From: Nonomuraea thailandensis
GTDB lineage: Bacteria; Actinomycetota; Actinomycetes; Streptosporangiales; Streptosporangiaceae
Reading direction: 5' to 3'
Assembly (NCBI RefSeq): GCF_024172165.1
Contig: NZ_JAMZEB010000002.1
Location: 372,001 to 436,000, forward strand
Length of the DNA: 64,000 bases
Position numbers and translations under genes: made by a program. Of this stretch, positions 1 through 7,792 are shown piece after piece. The first letter of the stretch is position 1. The number at the start of each line of letters is the position of its first letter. Below the pieces are notes generated by a model that was given only the letters and a program-made list of their open reading frames with translations, was not told where the DNA came from and did not search any database.

Positions 1-326
1 TCCAGCTTGGCCAGGGCGCGGACCGAGGTCTCCTCGATGCCCTCGACGCCGCCCCCGGCCGCCCGGCCCAGCCCGACCGCCACCGCCACGGCCTCCTCGT
101 CGTCCAGCAGCAGCGGCGGCAGCGCCGCCCCCGCCCCCAGCCGGTAGCCGCCCGCCACGCCCGGGGTGGCGTGCACCGGATAGCCGAGCGAGCGCAGGCG
201 CTCCACGTCGTTGCGGATGGTCCTGGTCGAGACGCCGAGCCGGGTCGACAGCTCCGGGCCCGACCAGTCGCGGTGCGCCTGGAGCAGGGACAGGAGCTTG
301 AGCAGGCGGGCCGAGGTTTCCAGCAT
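1..326 (-). CDS. HTH/WYL-type transcriptional regulator, N-terminal part (runs off window)
   Basis: The reverse strand from an ATG at 326 stays open to the window edge and encodes 108 residues. It begins MLETSARLLKLLSLLQ, followed by an HTH_11-type winged helix (GPELSTRLGVSTRTIRNDV) and the segment GGYRLGAGAALPPLLLDDEEAVAVAVGL that precedes a WYL domain in this family. The WYL domain itself lies outside the window. It is a close paralogue of the complete regulator at 6003. It starts 17 bp after the stop of the quinone-oxidoreductase gene on the same strand, so the two probably share a transcript. An inverted repeat, GGGCAC-CAGT-GTGCCC (327-342), abuts the start codon and could be an autoregulatory site or an RNA hairpin. 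Family is secure; the ligand is unknown. Confidence 0.85.
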   Translation of the reverse strand, partial: MLETSARLLKLLSLLQAHRDWSGPELSTRLGVSTRTIRNDVERLRSLGYPVHATPGVAGGYRLGAGAALPPLLLDDEEAVAVAVGLGRAAGGGVEGIEETSVRALAKL

Positions 327-343
327 GGGCACCAGTGTGCCCG

Positions 344-2329
344 CTATTGCGGCAAGGACGCTTCCGTGTTGATGACCGCCGCGTTGACGGCTTCCACGTT
401 GACGACTGCCGTGTTGACGAGTTCCGTGGTGATGACCAGCTTGCCGAGGAAGTGGCCCTCCTCGCTGCGGCGGTGGGCGTCCGCCGCCCGCTCCAGGGGG
501 AACACCTCGGCGACCGGCAGCCGTACGTGCGGCGACTCGCGCAGCGCCCGCGCGGCGGCCACGGCCCCGTCGCCGGTCGAGAAGCGCACCCCGAGCCGTT
601 CCGCCCCCTCCCGGTCGGCGATCGTGATCACCCTGCCGGGGTCGCCGGTGAGCTCGATCGACAGGGCCAGCTCGCCCCGGCCCGAGGCGTCCAGCACCCG
701 ATCGACGGACCGCGGCAGGCGCCGCTCCAGCCCCTCGCCGTAGGTCACGGGCCGCACGCCGAGCCCGCGCAGGAACTCGTGGTGGCGCTCGCTCGCCGTG
801 CCGACGACCGTGGCGCCCCTGGCCAGGGCGAGCTGCGCGGCGGCCAGGCCGACGCCGCCCGCGACCGCGTGGATCAGCAGCGTCTCGCCCTCCTGGAGGG
901 CGAGGTCGCGCAGCGCGCGTCGGGCCGTCTCGACGGCCACGGGCAGCGCCGCGGCCTCCTCGTAGGTGAGGTCGTCCGGCTTGTACGCCAGCGCGTCCGC
1001 CTCGGCGATCGCGTGCGTGGCCACGGCGCCCGGCGCCACCTGCCCGTACACCGGGTCGCCGAGCCGCAGCCCGGTCACGCCCTCGCCGAGCGCGTCCACC
1101 GTGCCCGCCAGCTCCATGCCGGTCCCCTGCGGCCCGTCGGGCGGGGCGCCGCGGAAGCCGCGCCGCATCTTCCAGTCGATGGGGTTCACGCCTGCCGCCC
1201 TCACCGCCACCCGCACCTGGCCGGGGCCCGGCTCGGGCAGCGGGATCTCCGTCAGCTCCAGCACCTCGGGGCCGCCGTGCCCGTCGTAGCGGACGGCCTG
1301 CGCGCAGGCCAGCAGCAGGGCCTTGCCGACCAGCTCGCGGGCCTCCAGCGCGGCGTGCGCCTCGGCCGCCCGCTCCAGCGGCACGACCAGGCCCACGGCG
1401 GTCGCCAGACGTCCGGCCGCCGCCTCCTTCAGCGCCTGCTCGGCCAGGCGGGTGAACTCGTCTGGGGTGAACTGGACCTGCTCCATGCCGATCACCCGGA
1501 CCTCGCGCCGCTCGGCCTCCGCCCTCTCGACGGGGGCCGTCGAACCGCTGGGCACTCCGTACGCGAAGAACGTTCCGCCGCGTGCGGTCCGCGCGAACGC
1601 CGCCGCGCCGACCTCACCACCGACCCCGTCGAAGACGACATCGAAAGCCCCAGCAGCGGCCTGGCCTCCGGCCCCGCCGAACGCGTCGGCCCTTGTTCCG
1701 GCTCTCGTTCCGGCCCCGGCGGCTTCGGCGGCCGGTCCCGTCAGCTCCGAGTAGTCCACGGCCTGGGCCGCCCCCGCCGCCAAGGCCGCCTCGCGCTTGG
1801 CCGGGCCGTGCGCCGCCGCCGTCACCAGGGCGCCGGCCGCGCTCGCGAGCCGTACCAGCGGCAGCCCCAGCGCGCCACCGGCCCCCGTGACCAGCACCCG
1901 CGTGCCGGGCCGCAGCTCCGCCGCCTCCACCAGGCTCAGCGCGGCCGGACCGACCTGGACGAGTGCCGCGGCCTGCCACAGCGGCACCTCGTCGGGCACC
2001 GCGACGACCGTCTCCACGCCCGCCACGGCGCGCTCGGCGTAGGCTCCGCCGCCGGGGAGCAGCGCGGCCACCCGCCGCCCCGCCCACCCGGCCTCGACCC
2101 CGTCGCCGGCCGCGATCACCCGCCCGGCCACGCCGGTGCCGGGCACGTACGGCGGCCGGGCGGGGAACCAGTCACGCCCCCACCCGGCACGCAGCTGCGT
2201 GTCGACGGACATCACGTCCACCACCGACACGCCGATCACGACCTGCCCCGGCCCCGCCTCGGGGTCGGGCGCCCGCCCGGCCACCAGCACCTCGGGACCG
2301 CCGAACCTCGTCACCTCGGCAATCTTCAT
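344..2329 (-). CDS. Tandem fusion of two NADPH:quinone-oxidoreductase-like (MDR, zeta-crystallin type) domains
   Basis: 661 residues, about twice the usual length of a zinc-free MDR oxidoreductase. Residues 1-340 form one complete unit: start MKIAEVTRFGGPEVL, nucleotide-binding VTGAGGALG near 147-153, FDVVFDGVGGEVG. Residues 345-630 form a second: AVRYDGHGGPEVLEL, IHAVAGGVGLAAAQLA near 487. The joint reads LLLACAQAVRYDG with no start codon at the position where a free-standing second enzyme would begin, so it is one reading frame. The family reduces quinones or enones with NADPH. The last 30 residues contain a loose valine/asparagine-rich repeat. The promoter looks SoxR-like and the start codon lies 7 nt from the -10, suggesting a leaderless redox-stress gene; a WYL regulator follows. 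Confidence 0.88.
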   Translation of the reverse strand: MKIAEVTRFGGPEVLVAGRAPDPEAGPGQVVIGVSVVDVMSVDTQLRAGWGRDWFPARPPYVPGTGVAGRVIAAGDGVEAGWAGRRVAALLPGGGAYAERAVAGVETVVAVPDEVPLWQAAALVQVGPAALSLVEAAELRPGTRVLVTGAGGALGLPLVRLASAAGALVTAAAHGPAKREAALAAGAAQAVDYSELTGPAAEAAGAGTRAGTRADAFGGAGGQAAAGAFDVVFDGVGGEVGAAAFARTARGGTFFAYGVPSGSTAPVERAEAERREVRVIGMEQVQFTPDEFTRLAEQALKEAAAGRLATAVGLVVPLERAAEAHAALEARELVGKALLLACAQAVRYDGHGGPEVLELTEIPLPEPGPGQVRVAVRAAGVNPIDWKMRRGFRGAPPDGPQGTGMELAGTVDALGEGVTGLRLGDPVYGQVAPGAVATHAIAEADALAYKPDDLTYEEAAALPVAVETARRALRDLALQEGETLLIHAVAGGVGLAAAQLALARGATVVGTASERHHEFLRGLGVRPVTYGEGLERRLPRSVDRVLDASGRGELALSIELTGDPGRVITIADREGAERLGVRFSTGDGAVAAARALRESPHVRLPVAEVFPLERAADAHRRSEEGHFLGKLVITTELVNTAVVNVEAVNAAVINTEASLPQ

Positions 2330-2336
2330 GGCGCCG

Positions 2337-2367
2337 AGTGTGGTACCTCAAGCTCGGTTGAGGTCAA
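2337..2367 (-). promoter_or_regulatory. SoxR/MerR-type promoter of the tandem quinone oxidoreductase
   Basis: Read on the reverse strand: -35 TTGACC (2362-2367), a 19-bp spacer, -10 CACACT (2337-2342). The dyad CCTCAA-n6-TTGAGG (2346-2363) fills the overlong spacer. This is the geometry of MerR-family activators. The dyad arms equal those of the E. coli soxS SoxR box (known: CCTCAAGTTAACTTGAGG). The ATG at 2329 follows the -10 by 7 nt. The -35 overlaps the stop codon of the upstream Nramp-like gene. No soxR gene lies in the window. Confidence 0.8.
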
Positions 2368-3797
2368 CCTCCCATGAGGCGCTGAGCCTGCTGGACGACC
2401 ACGATCACGGTCAGCGTGCCGAAGAACGCCACCGACCAGACCAGCGCGCCCAGCCGGTACGACCGCACCTTGATGGCCTCGGGCAGCGCCCGCCGGTTGA
2501 GGATGATCAGCAGGATCGAGTACACGAACATCATCACGGCCGCGAAGCACGCCGAGAACACCAGCAGGATCAGCGGCTGGTCCAGGCCCGCCAGCAGGAT
2601 GACGGTGCCGATCAGCGCCATCGCCCACACCGTGTAGAAGTAGACCCGGTTCACCGAGACGGACCTGTCACGCAGGTAGACCGTCTTGATGGTGTCGGAG
2701 GCCAGCCGCGAGGTGTAGTCGACGATGCCCATGGCCGAGGCGAACAGGGCCAGCGCCCCGATCACCCAGAACAGCAGGCCGAACCACGTGCCGACCGTGC
2801 TCTGCAGCACCTGGCCCTCGACCTCCAGGAAGCCGATGCTGTTCTCCAGCCCCGGCCGGCCGAACACCGTGGAGTGGGCCAGCATCGACATGAGCGCGAT
2901 CGTCACGAACGACACCATGGCGAACGTCCACGCCTGCTCGATGTTGGCGAAGCGCCACCACTGCTTCCACCGCGCCAGGTTCTCCTTCGTCGGCGCGAAC
3001 TGGAAGCCGGTCGAGGAGACCGCCTCCTCGTGACCCGTGACGGGGCTGACCAGGCGCGGGACGTACACGCCCATGCCGAAGCCCTTGTCGCGGATCCAGT
3101 TGCTCTGGCACAGGTTCTGGCCGCCGCCCGCGCCGGCGTACGCGATGGCGCCCATCAGCACCGCGAACTCCAGCGGCGGCACCGGGAACCTGGCCCCGAC
3201 CGTCAGGCCCCTGCCCAGCTCCACCCAGCTCTCCGCGTTGATCGCGAACAGGATCGCCACCACGATCAGCGTCGCCACCAGCGCGATCTTCACGAAGATG
3301 ACCCGTTCGAGCAGGATGTAGATCACGGGCGCCATGGTCAGGCTGATCGCGATCAGCAGCAGCATGCCGATCGCGATCCACCGTACGGCGCCCTCGCCCG
3401 AGCCGGTCAGGTACGTGACCATGGTCGCGGACGTGGTCACCCAGCCCGGCCAGAGGTTCGAGCAGAGTGTCATGATTACGAAGACCAGGCCCCAGTGTTT
3501 CCACATGCGGCTGAATCCGGTCAGCGCGGTCTCGCCGGTGGCCAGGGTGTAACGCTCGATCTCCATGTTCAGGAACCACTGGGTGATGATGCCGATCGCG
3601 GCTCCCCAGATGAACACGAGGCCGACTTGCGAGGCGATGTACGGCCAGAGGATGAACTCGCCCGACGCGAGCCCGACACCGGCGCCCACCAGGCCGGGGC
3701 CGATGACCCGCCACGTCGATCGGGGCGGCTCGGGTAGGTCGCGCACGGCGACGGTGGGTAGGACTCGCGCAGGAACGGTGGGGGTGAATTCCGCCAT
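2364..3797 (-). CDS. Nramp-family-like metal ion transporter with altered metal site
   Basis: 477 residues starting MAEFTPTVPARVL. An AAGGAGAT ribosome binding site sits 4 nt before ATG 3797, which decides this start over an upstream one at 3851. About eleven hydrophobic segments give an integral membrane protein of the Nramp/SLC11 fold. Canonical Nramp proteins have DPGN in TM1 and MPHN in TM6. Here the TM1 region reads GLASGEFILWPYIASQ and the TM6 region AYAGAGGGQNLCQSN, so the usual manganese/iron ligands are absent. Substrate is therefore uncertain; a divergent Nramp-related clade is the best description. It lies directly upstream of the SoxR-type promoter of the next gene on the same strand. 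Confidence 0.75.
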   Translation of the reverse strand: MAEFTPTVPARVLPTVAVRDLPEPPRSTWRVIGPGLVGAGVGLASGEFILWPYIASQVGLVFIWGAAIGIITQWFLNMEIERYTLATGETALTGFSRMWKHWGLVFVIMTLCSNLWPGWVTTSATMVTYLTGSGEGAVRWIAIGMLLLIAISLTMAPVIYILLERVIFVKIALVATLIVVAILFAINAESWVELGRGLTVGARFPVPPLEFAVLMGAIAYAGAGGGQNLCQSNWIRDKGFGMGVYVPRLVSPVTGHEEAVSSTGFQFAPTKENLARWKQWWRFANIEQAWTFAMVSFVTIALMSMLAHSTVFGRPGLENSIGFLEVEGQVLQSTVGTWFGLLFWVIGALALFASAMGIVDYTSRLASDTIKTVYLRDRSVSVNRVYFYTVWAMALIGTVILLAGLDQPLILLVFSACFAAVMMFVYSILLIILNRRALPEAIKVRSYRLGALVWSVAFFGTLTVIVVVQQAQRLMGG

Positions 3798-3862
3798 GCG
3801 GATCTCCTTGCTCAGCTTGCTTGCCCGCCACATTACAGAGACCCGAAACACCAGTGGAATAC

Positions 3863-4660
3863 CTAGTTAATTACCACCACGTATTCGCCTCGTTCCGTGA
3901 ATCCCGCCACACGCGCCCCGGCCGCCATGGCCCCGCCGAGCGCGTCGCGCACCGCCATCCGCCACGCCATCGCCTTCCCGGCGTCCTGCCGCCGCAACCC
4001 CTCCACGTCGCGCGGCGTCCCCACGAGCAGCACCCGGCGCCCGCCGGGGTCCCCGATCACGGGGCGGCCGTCGTCCGCCTCCCGCACCAGCGTGTACGCC
4101 TCCTCCGGGCACGCCTTCTCCTCCTGCCCGCCGGTGACGCGCCACACCGCGAGCAGCCGGTCCGAGGCGTCGCCCTCGTTGATCGCGTCCGCCATCGCCC
4201 CGTAGAACTCCGTCAGGTACGCCTCCGGCCGCGCGCCCAGCTTGACCAGGTTGAAGTGGGCGTTGCGCCGGACGAGCGGGTCGAACGTCCACGTGATCCG
4301 CGCCAGCCCGCGCTCCCGGCACCAGGCGCGCTGGTGCAGCTTCAGCGCGTACCCGACGCCCCTGCCGATGACGGCCCCCGTGACGTGCGAGTGCAGCGCC
4401 TCGCCCGACGCCAGGAACCCCACGGACGCCCCGACCAGGGCGTCACCCGCGAACGCCCCGGCGACGTAGTTGCCCGTGTGCGCGAACCCGGCCATCAGCT
4501 CCACGGTCACCGGCACGTTCGCCGGCTCCGGATGCCAGATCTCGTCGAAGAGCCGGTAGACCTGCTCGAACTCGCCGATCTCCCGCAGCTCCCTGATCAC
4601 CACGCCGGCCCTGGCCGCCGCCTCCTCATGCTCCATCCCTCCATTTACGCACGCGGTCAC
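3863..4660 (-). CDS. GNAT-superfamily N-acetyltransferase
   Basis: 265 residues from a GTG at 4660. Residues 20-180 look like a GNAT fold: IRELREIGEFEQVYRLFDEIW at the N-terminus, AGAFAGDALVGASVGF as the central strands, and VTGAVIGRGVGYALKLHQRAWCRERGL as the acetyl-CoA pyrophosphate loop and following helix. It resembles the larger predicted GNAT proteins of COG3375. The acceptor substrate is unknown. A TAGGCA element 8 nt before the GTG suits a leaderless transcript. The alternative ATG at 4636 has GGAGG directly against it, too close to act as a ribosome binding site, so the GTG was kept. Confidence 0.75.
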   Translation of the reverse strand: MTACVNGGMEHEEAAARAGVVIRELREIGEFEQVYRLFDEIWHPEPANVPVTVELMAGFAHTGNYVAGAFAGDALVGASVGFLASGEALHSHVTGAVIGRGVGYALKLHQRAWCRERGLARITWTFDPLVRRNAHFNLVKLGARPEAYLTEFYGAMADAINEGDASDRLLAVWRVTGGQEEKACPEEAYTLVREADDGRPVIGDPGGRRVLLVGTPRDVEGLRRQDAGKAMAWRMAVRDALGGAMAAGARVAGFTERGEYVVVIN

Positions 4661-4815
4661 GGCTGCTCTGCCTATGAGCTGCGAAGATAGCTGTCTGTAT
4701 CTGATCCATCACGGAGTGATACCTACGCCGATCCTGGTCATCGCCATCTCACTCCCTGTAGTCATGGTGGGTGCGTCGTCCCATGCCGGGACGCCCATTG
4801 ACCAGGGAGGACATC

Positions 4816-5214
4816 ATGTCGCTCGTGCTGACCGCCGCCCGCAGGCTGGCTGCGCTCGGACTGTGCGCCGCCGCGGTAATCGCCGGCCCGTTCACGACGC
4901 TTCCCGCCCACGCCGCCGCCGGGGCGGACCTCTACATCACCGTCACCCCGCGCGACGGCGGCGCGTACTCGATGCGCCTCACCTGCGACCCTGACGGGGG
5001 CCTGCACCCGTACCCGCGGGCGGCCTGCGACGCGCTGCGCTCGGTGGACGGCTACCTGCACGACCTGGAGGTCGATCCCGGGCCCTGTCCGCTGATCTGG
5101 GATCCGGTGGAGGTGGAGGCGCAGGGACACTGGTACGGGCGGCCTGAGTCGTACTACGAGGAGTTCCCGAACCGGTGCGTGCTGGAACGGGAGCTCGGCC
5201 CGGTCGCCGGCTAG
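4816..5214 (+). CDS. Secreted subtilisin-inhibitor-like (SSI family) protein
   Basis: 132 residues. ATG 4816 has GGGAGG 5 nt upstream. The first 35 residues are a Sec signal peptide ending in LPAHA-A. The mature part matches the Streptomyces subtilisin inhibitor family: LTCDPDGGLHPYPRAACDAL, then DPGPCPLIWDPVEVEAQGHWYGR, then a C-terminal FPNRCVLERELG. Four cysteines are placed for the two family disulfides. SSI proteins inhibit extracellular serine proteases; the P1 reactive-site region near CPLIWDP looks altered, so inhibitory specificity is unclear. A strong hairpin follows the stop. Confidence 0.85.
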   Translation: MSLVLTAARRLAALGLCAAAVIAGPFTTLPAHAAAGADLYITVTPRDGGAYSMRLTCDPDGGLHPYPRAACDALRSVDGYLHDLEVDPGPCPLIWDPVEVEAQGHWYGRPESYYEEFPNRCVLERELGPVAG

Positions 5215-5230
5215 CCGGCAGAGACCTGAC

Positions 5231-5261
5231 GGCGACGCCTGCCTCCCGGGCAGGCGTCGCC
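5231..5261. terminator. Strong hairpin terminator between convergent genes
   Basis: A perfect 13-bp stem, GGCGACGCCTGCC / GGCAGGCGTCGCC, encloses a 5-nt loop. It lies 17 nt after the SSI-like gene and before the end of the convergent DinB gene. There is no T-tract, which is usual for GC-rich actinomycetes. It could serve both genes. Confidence 0.7.
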
Positions 5262-5330
5262 CTGTCACTCCAGCCGCTCGCCGCACGATCGGCCGCTCGG
5301 CCGGCCCGCGCGCTCGCCGCAGCCGCTTGC

Positions 5331-5879
5331 TCAGCCCATGCTCTTGGCGCCGTCCAGCGACTCGCGGATGATGTCGGCGTGCCCTGCGTGCTGCGACGTC
5401 TCGGCGATGAGCTGCAGCAGCACCCGCCTGGCCGACCGGCGCTCGCCGGGCCGGAACCACGGCGCGGCCGGCAGCGGGTGATCGACGTCCAGGTCCGGCA
5501 GGGTGACGACCACCTCATCGGTCCTCTTGGCCGCCTCCTCGTACTCGGCCAGCACCCCGGCCAGCGTCTCGCCGGGCAGCAGCCGGAACCCGTCCGTGAA
5601 CTCCGCCAGGTCGGCCTCGGTCATCGCGGTGAAGTCCTTCATCGCCGACGGGCCTTGCAGGATGAAGTCCACCCAGTTCCGCTCCATCTGCGCCACGTGC
5701 TTGATCAGACCGCCCAGGGTCAGCTCGCTGGCGGTCGTCCGCGTCCCGGCCTGCTCGTCGGTGAGGTCGCGGGTGGTGAAGCGCAGGAAGTGACGGCTCT
5801 GCGCCAGCGCCGCCAGCAGGTCGGCGCGCTCCCCGGTCACGTCGCTGGTGCTGCCCGGGTTCGGCGTGTTGACGGTCAT
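5331..5879 (-). CDS. DinB-family (DUF664-like) protein
   Basis: 182 residues from ATG 5879, with GGAAGG upstream. It has the four-helix DinB/YfiT architecture: an N-terminal helix with RADLLAALAQSRHFLRFTTRDLTDEQ, a metal-ligand histidine in LGGLIKHVAQMERNW, and a C-terminal ETSQHAGHADIIRE helix with two more histidines. Members are putative metal-dependent transferases using bacillithiol, mycothiol or glutathione; the substrate is not known. It diverges from the WYL regulator at 6003, which probably controls it, a common arrangement for this pair. A longer upstream reading frame exists but the ribosome binding site points to this start. Confidence 0.85.
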   Translation of the reverse strand: MTVNTPNPGSTSDVTGERADLLAALAQSRHFLRFTTRDLTDEQAGTRTTASELTLGGLIKHVAQMERNWVDFILQGPSAMKDFTAMTEADLAEFTDGFRLLPGETLAGVLAEYEEAAKRTDEVVVTLPDLDVDHPLPAAPWFRPGERRSARRVLLQLIAETSQHAGHADIIRESLDGAKSMG

Positions 5880-5900
5880 GATCGCTGCCTTCCGTTGGGA

Positions 5901-5920
5901 TGTTCTGCCGCTCGAGAACA
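5901..5920. promoter_or_regulatory. Inverted repeat in the DinB / WYL-regulator divergent region
   Basis: TGTTCT (5901-5906) and AGAACA (5915-5920) form a 6-bp inverted repeat with 8 bp between the arms. It lies 21 bp upstream of the DinB start and 82 bp upstream of the regulator start. It is a candidate operator for the WYL protein; this is inference from position and symmetry only. Confidence 0.4.
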
Positions 5921-6002
5921 GTGAGGCGTTCCTCTCGCTCAAGAAACAGACTGTCAGCCATAGCGGCCACTTCCTGACCTGAATGGCGGAAGAATCGGGA
6001 AC

Positions 6003-6986
6003 ATGGCGAACACCAGCACCCGGACGCTGCGGCTGCTCTCCCTGCTGCAGACCCACCGCTACTGGCCGGGCGCCGAGCTGTCCGAGCGGCTCGGCGTCTC
6101 CGCCCGCACCCTGCGCAGGGACGTCGGCAGGCTGCGCGAGCTCGGCTACCCCGTCCAGGCGCAGCGCGGCGTGGACGGCGGCTACCAGCTCGCGGCGGGC
6201 GCCGCCCTGCCGCCGCTGGTGATCGACGACGAGGAGGCGGTCGCCCTGGCCGTGGGGCTGCAGGCCGCCGCGCAGAACCCGGTGGAGGGCATCGCGGAGT
6301 CCTCGGTCCGGGTGCTGGCCAAGGTGGTGCAGGTGATGCCGGTCCGGCTGCGGCGGCGGATCGACGCGCTGCGCGCCATGACCGTCTCCGCAGGCTGGGC
6401 CGGCCAGGCCAGGGCGGGCGTCGACCCGGGCGTCCTGACCGCGATCGCGCTGACCTGCCGCGACACCGAACGGCTCCGCTTCTCCTACACCGCCGCCGAC
6501 GGCCGGCGCACCGACCGGCACACCGAGCCGCACCGGCTGGTGTCACTCGGCCGCCGCTGGTACCTGGTCGCCTACGACCTGGAGCGGCACGACTGGCGCA
6601 GCTTCCGGGTCGACCGGCTGTCGGCGCCGCAGGGCACCGGCGCCCGCTTCCGCCCCCGTACGCTGCCCACGGCCGACGCCGCCGAGTTCGTCCGCGCCGG
6701 CCTGGACGGCCTGCCCCGCTCCTACCAGGTGGAGGTCCTGGTGCACGCCCCTGCCGGGGCGGTGCGGGAGCGCATCGGCAGGTGGAGCACGGTCGAGGAG
6801 ATCGACGAGAGCCGGTGCCGGGTGCGCATGGTCGTCGACTCCCTGGAATGGCCCATCATGGCCTTGGGCGTGCTCGACGCGGACTTCCACGTTCTCGACC
6901 CACCCGAGCTGCTCGACCAGCTCCGCACCTGGGGCGCCCGCTTCACCCGCGCGGGCGCAGCAGAGCACGGTCCCGGTGGAGAGTGA
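6003..6986 (+). CDS. HTH/WYL-domain transcriptional regulator (YafY-like)
   Basis: 327 residues. N-terminal HTH_11 winged helix (GAELSERLGVSARTLRRDVGRL, residues 20-45), linker GGYQLAAGAALPPLVIDDEEAVALAVGL, then a WYL domain around residues 140-215 with LVSLGRRWYLVAYD and DWRSFRVDRL, and a C-terminal WCX-type extension. WYL regulators sense small ligands or nucleic acids. The gene diverges from the DinB gene at 5879, its likely target. The 3' end runs straight into a tandem repeat array that begins around the stop codon. Confidence 0.9.
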   Translation: MANTSTRTLRLLSLLQTHRYWPGAELSERLGVSARTLRRDVGRLRELGYPVQAQRGVDGGYQLAAGAALPPLVIDDEEAVALAVGLQAAAQNPVEGIAESSVRVLAKVVQVMPVRLRRRIDALRAMTVSAGWAGQARAGVDPGVLTAIALTCRDTERLRFSYTAADGRRTDRHTEPHRLVSLGRRWYLVAYDLERHDWRSFRVDRLSAPQGTGARFRPRTLPTADAAEFVRAGLDGLPRSYQVEVLVHAPAGAVRERIGRWSTVEEIDESRCRVRMVVDSLEWPIMALGVLDADFHVLDPPELLDQLRTWGARFTRAGAAEHGPGGE

Positions 6987-7245
6987 CCCAGACCTGAAGC
7001 GCCCGGCGGGCCGGGCGGACGGTGACCCGGGCATGCCGCGGCCGGTGACGTGGGTGGACGGTGACCCGGGCATGCCGCGGCCGGTGACGTGGGTGGACGG
7101 TGATTCGGGCACGACCTGACCGGCGGGGCGGCGGACGGTGATCCAGGCGTGCCGCGGCCGGTGGCATGGGCGGACGGCTGTTCGGGCATGACGCGGCTGG
7201 TGAGGTGGACGGTGACTCAGGCATGACATGGCCGGCGGGCCGGAG
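6982..7245. repeat. Imperfect 39-bp tandem array, about six copies
   Basis: Units starting with GACGGTGA begin at 7018, 7057, 7096, 7134, 7173 and 7208 (spacings 39, 39, 38, 39, 35). The most conserved part reads GGGCATGCCGCGGCCGGTGA. A weaker copy overlaps the stop of the WYL gene. The last copy runs over the start codon of the next gene at 7223. Spacing near multiples of three suggests the array once lay inside a coding frame, but no convincing protein is encoded now. Confidence 0.85.
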
Positions 7246-7792
7246 CCCGCGCAGGATCGCGGTGCTCGGTTGCGGTGGCAGCGGGAAGACCGTCCTGGCC
7301 AACCGCCTCGGCGCGGCACTCGGCATCCCCGTCACCCACCTGGACGCCCTCTACTACGACGACACCTGGACACCGCTGCCGCAGGAGGAGTTCGCCCGGC
7401 GGCAACGGTCGCTCGTCGCCCGCGAGTCATGGATCGCCGACGGCAACTACGCCTCCACCCTCCCCATCCGCCTCGCCGCCGCAGACACAGTGATCTTCCT
7501 CGACCTGCCCGCCCTGACCTGCCTGCGGGGCATCGCCACCCGCCGATGGCGACACCGGGGCGGCCAGCATGCCGAGACCGGCGTGTACGACCGCATCACC
7601 TGGGACTTCATCACCTACATCTGCCGCTACCGGAAGACCATGGCCCCACGCGTCCGCGCCCTGCTGGCCGAGCACGTCACCGCCCCCACGAACGTCATCG
7701 TGCTACGCAGCCGCAAGGCAGTCGACCAGTGGCACGCCGCCCTTCCCCACAAGCCCAACCCACCCCACACCGAACAAGCCCCTTTTCCGTGA
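7223..7792 (+). CDS. Small P-loop kinase / adenylate-kinase-like protein (topology-modulation-protein type)
   Basis: 189 residues from ATG 7223 (MTWPAGRSPRRIAVLG). A Walker A motif, GCGGSGKT, occupies residues 18-25, followed by VLANRLGAALGIPVTHLDALYYDDTW, the usual pattern of FlaR-like or topology-modulation P-loop proteins. VIFLDLP is the Walker B region and ATRRWRHRGGQ the arginine-rich lid. The substrate is unknown. The start lies within the end of one tandem array and the stop codon opens a second one, so the gene is sandwiched between repeats. The upstream ATG at 7166 falls inside the repeat and is less likely. Confidence 0.8.
   Translation: MTWPAGRSPRRIAVLGCGGSGKTVLANRLGAALGIPVTHLDALYYDDTWTPLPQEEFARRQRSLVARESWIADGNYASTLPIRLAAADTVIFLDLPALTCLRGIATRRWRHRGGQHAETGVYDRITWDFITYICRYRKTMAPRVRALLAEHVTAPTNVIVLRSRKAVDQWHAALPHKPNPPHTEQAPFP

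Noticed and set aside
4708..4720. ATCAC-GGA-GTGAT palindrome between the acetyltransferase and SSI-like genes
   Set aside because: Only 5-bp arms and no readable promoter around it; not enough to call an operator.
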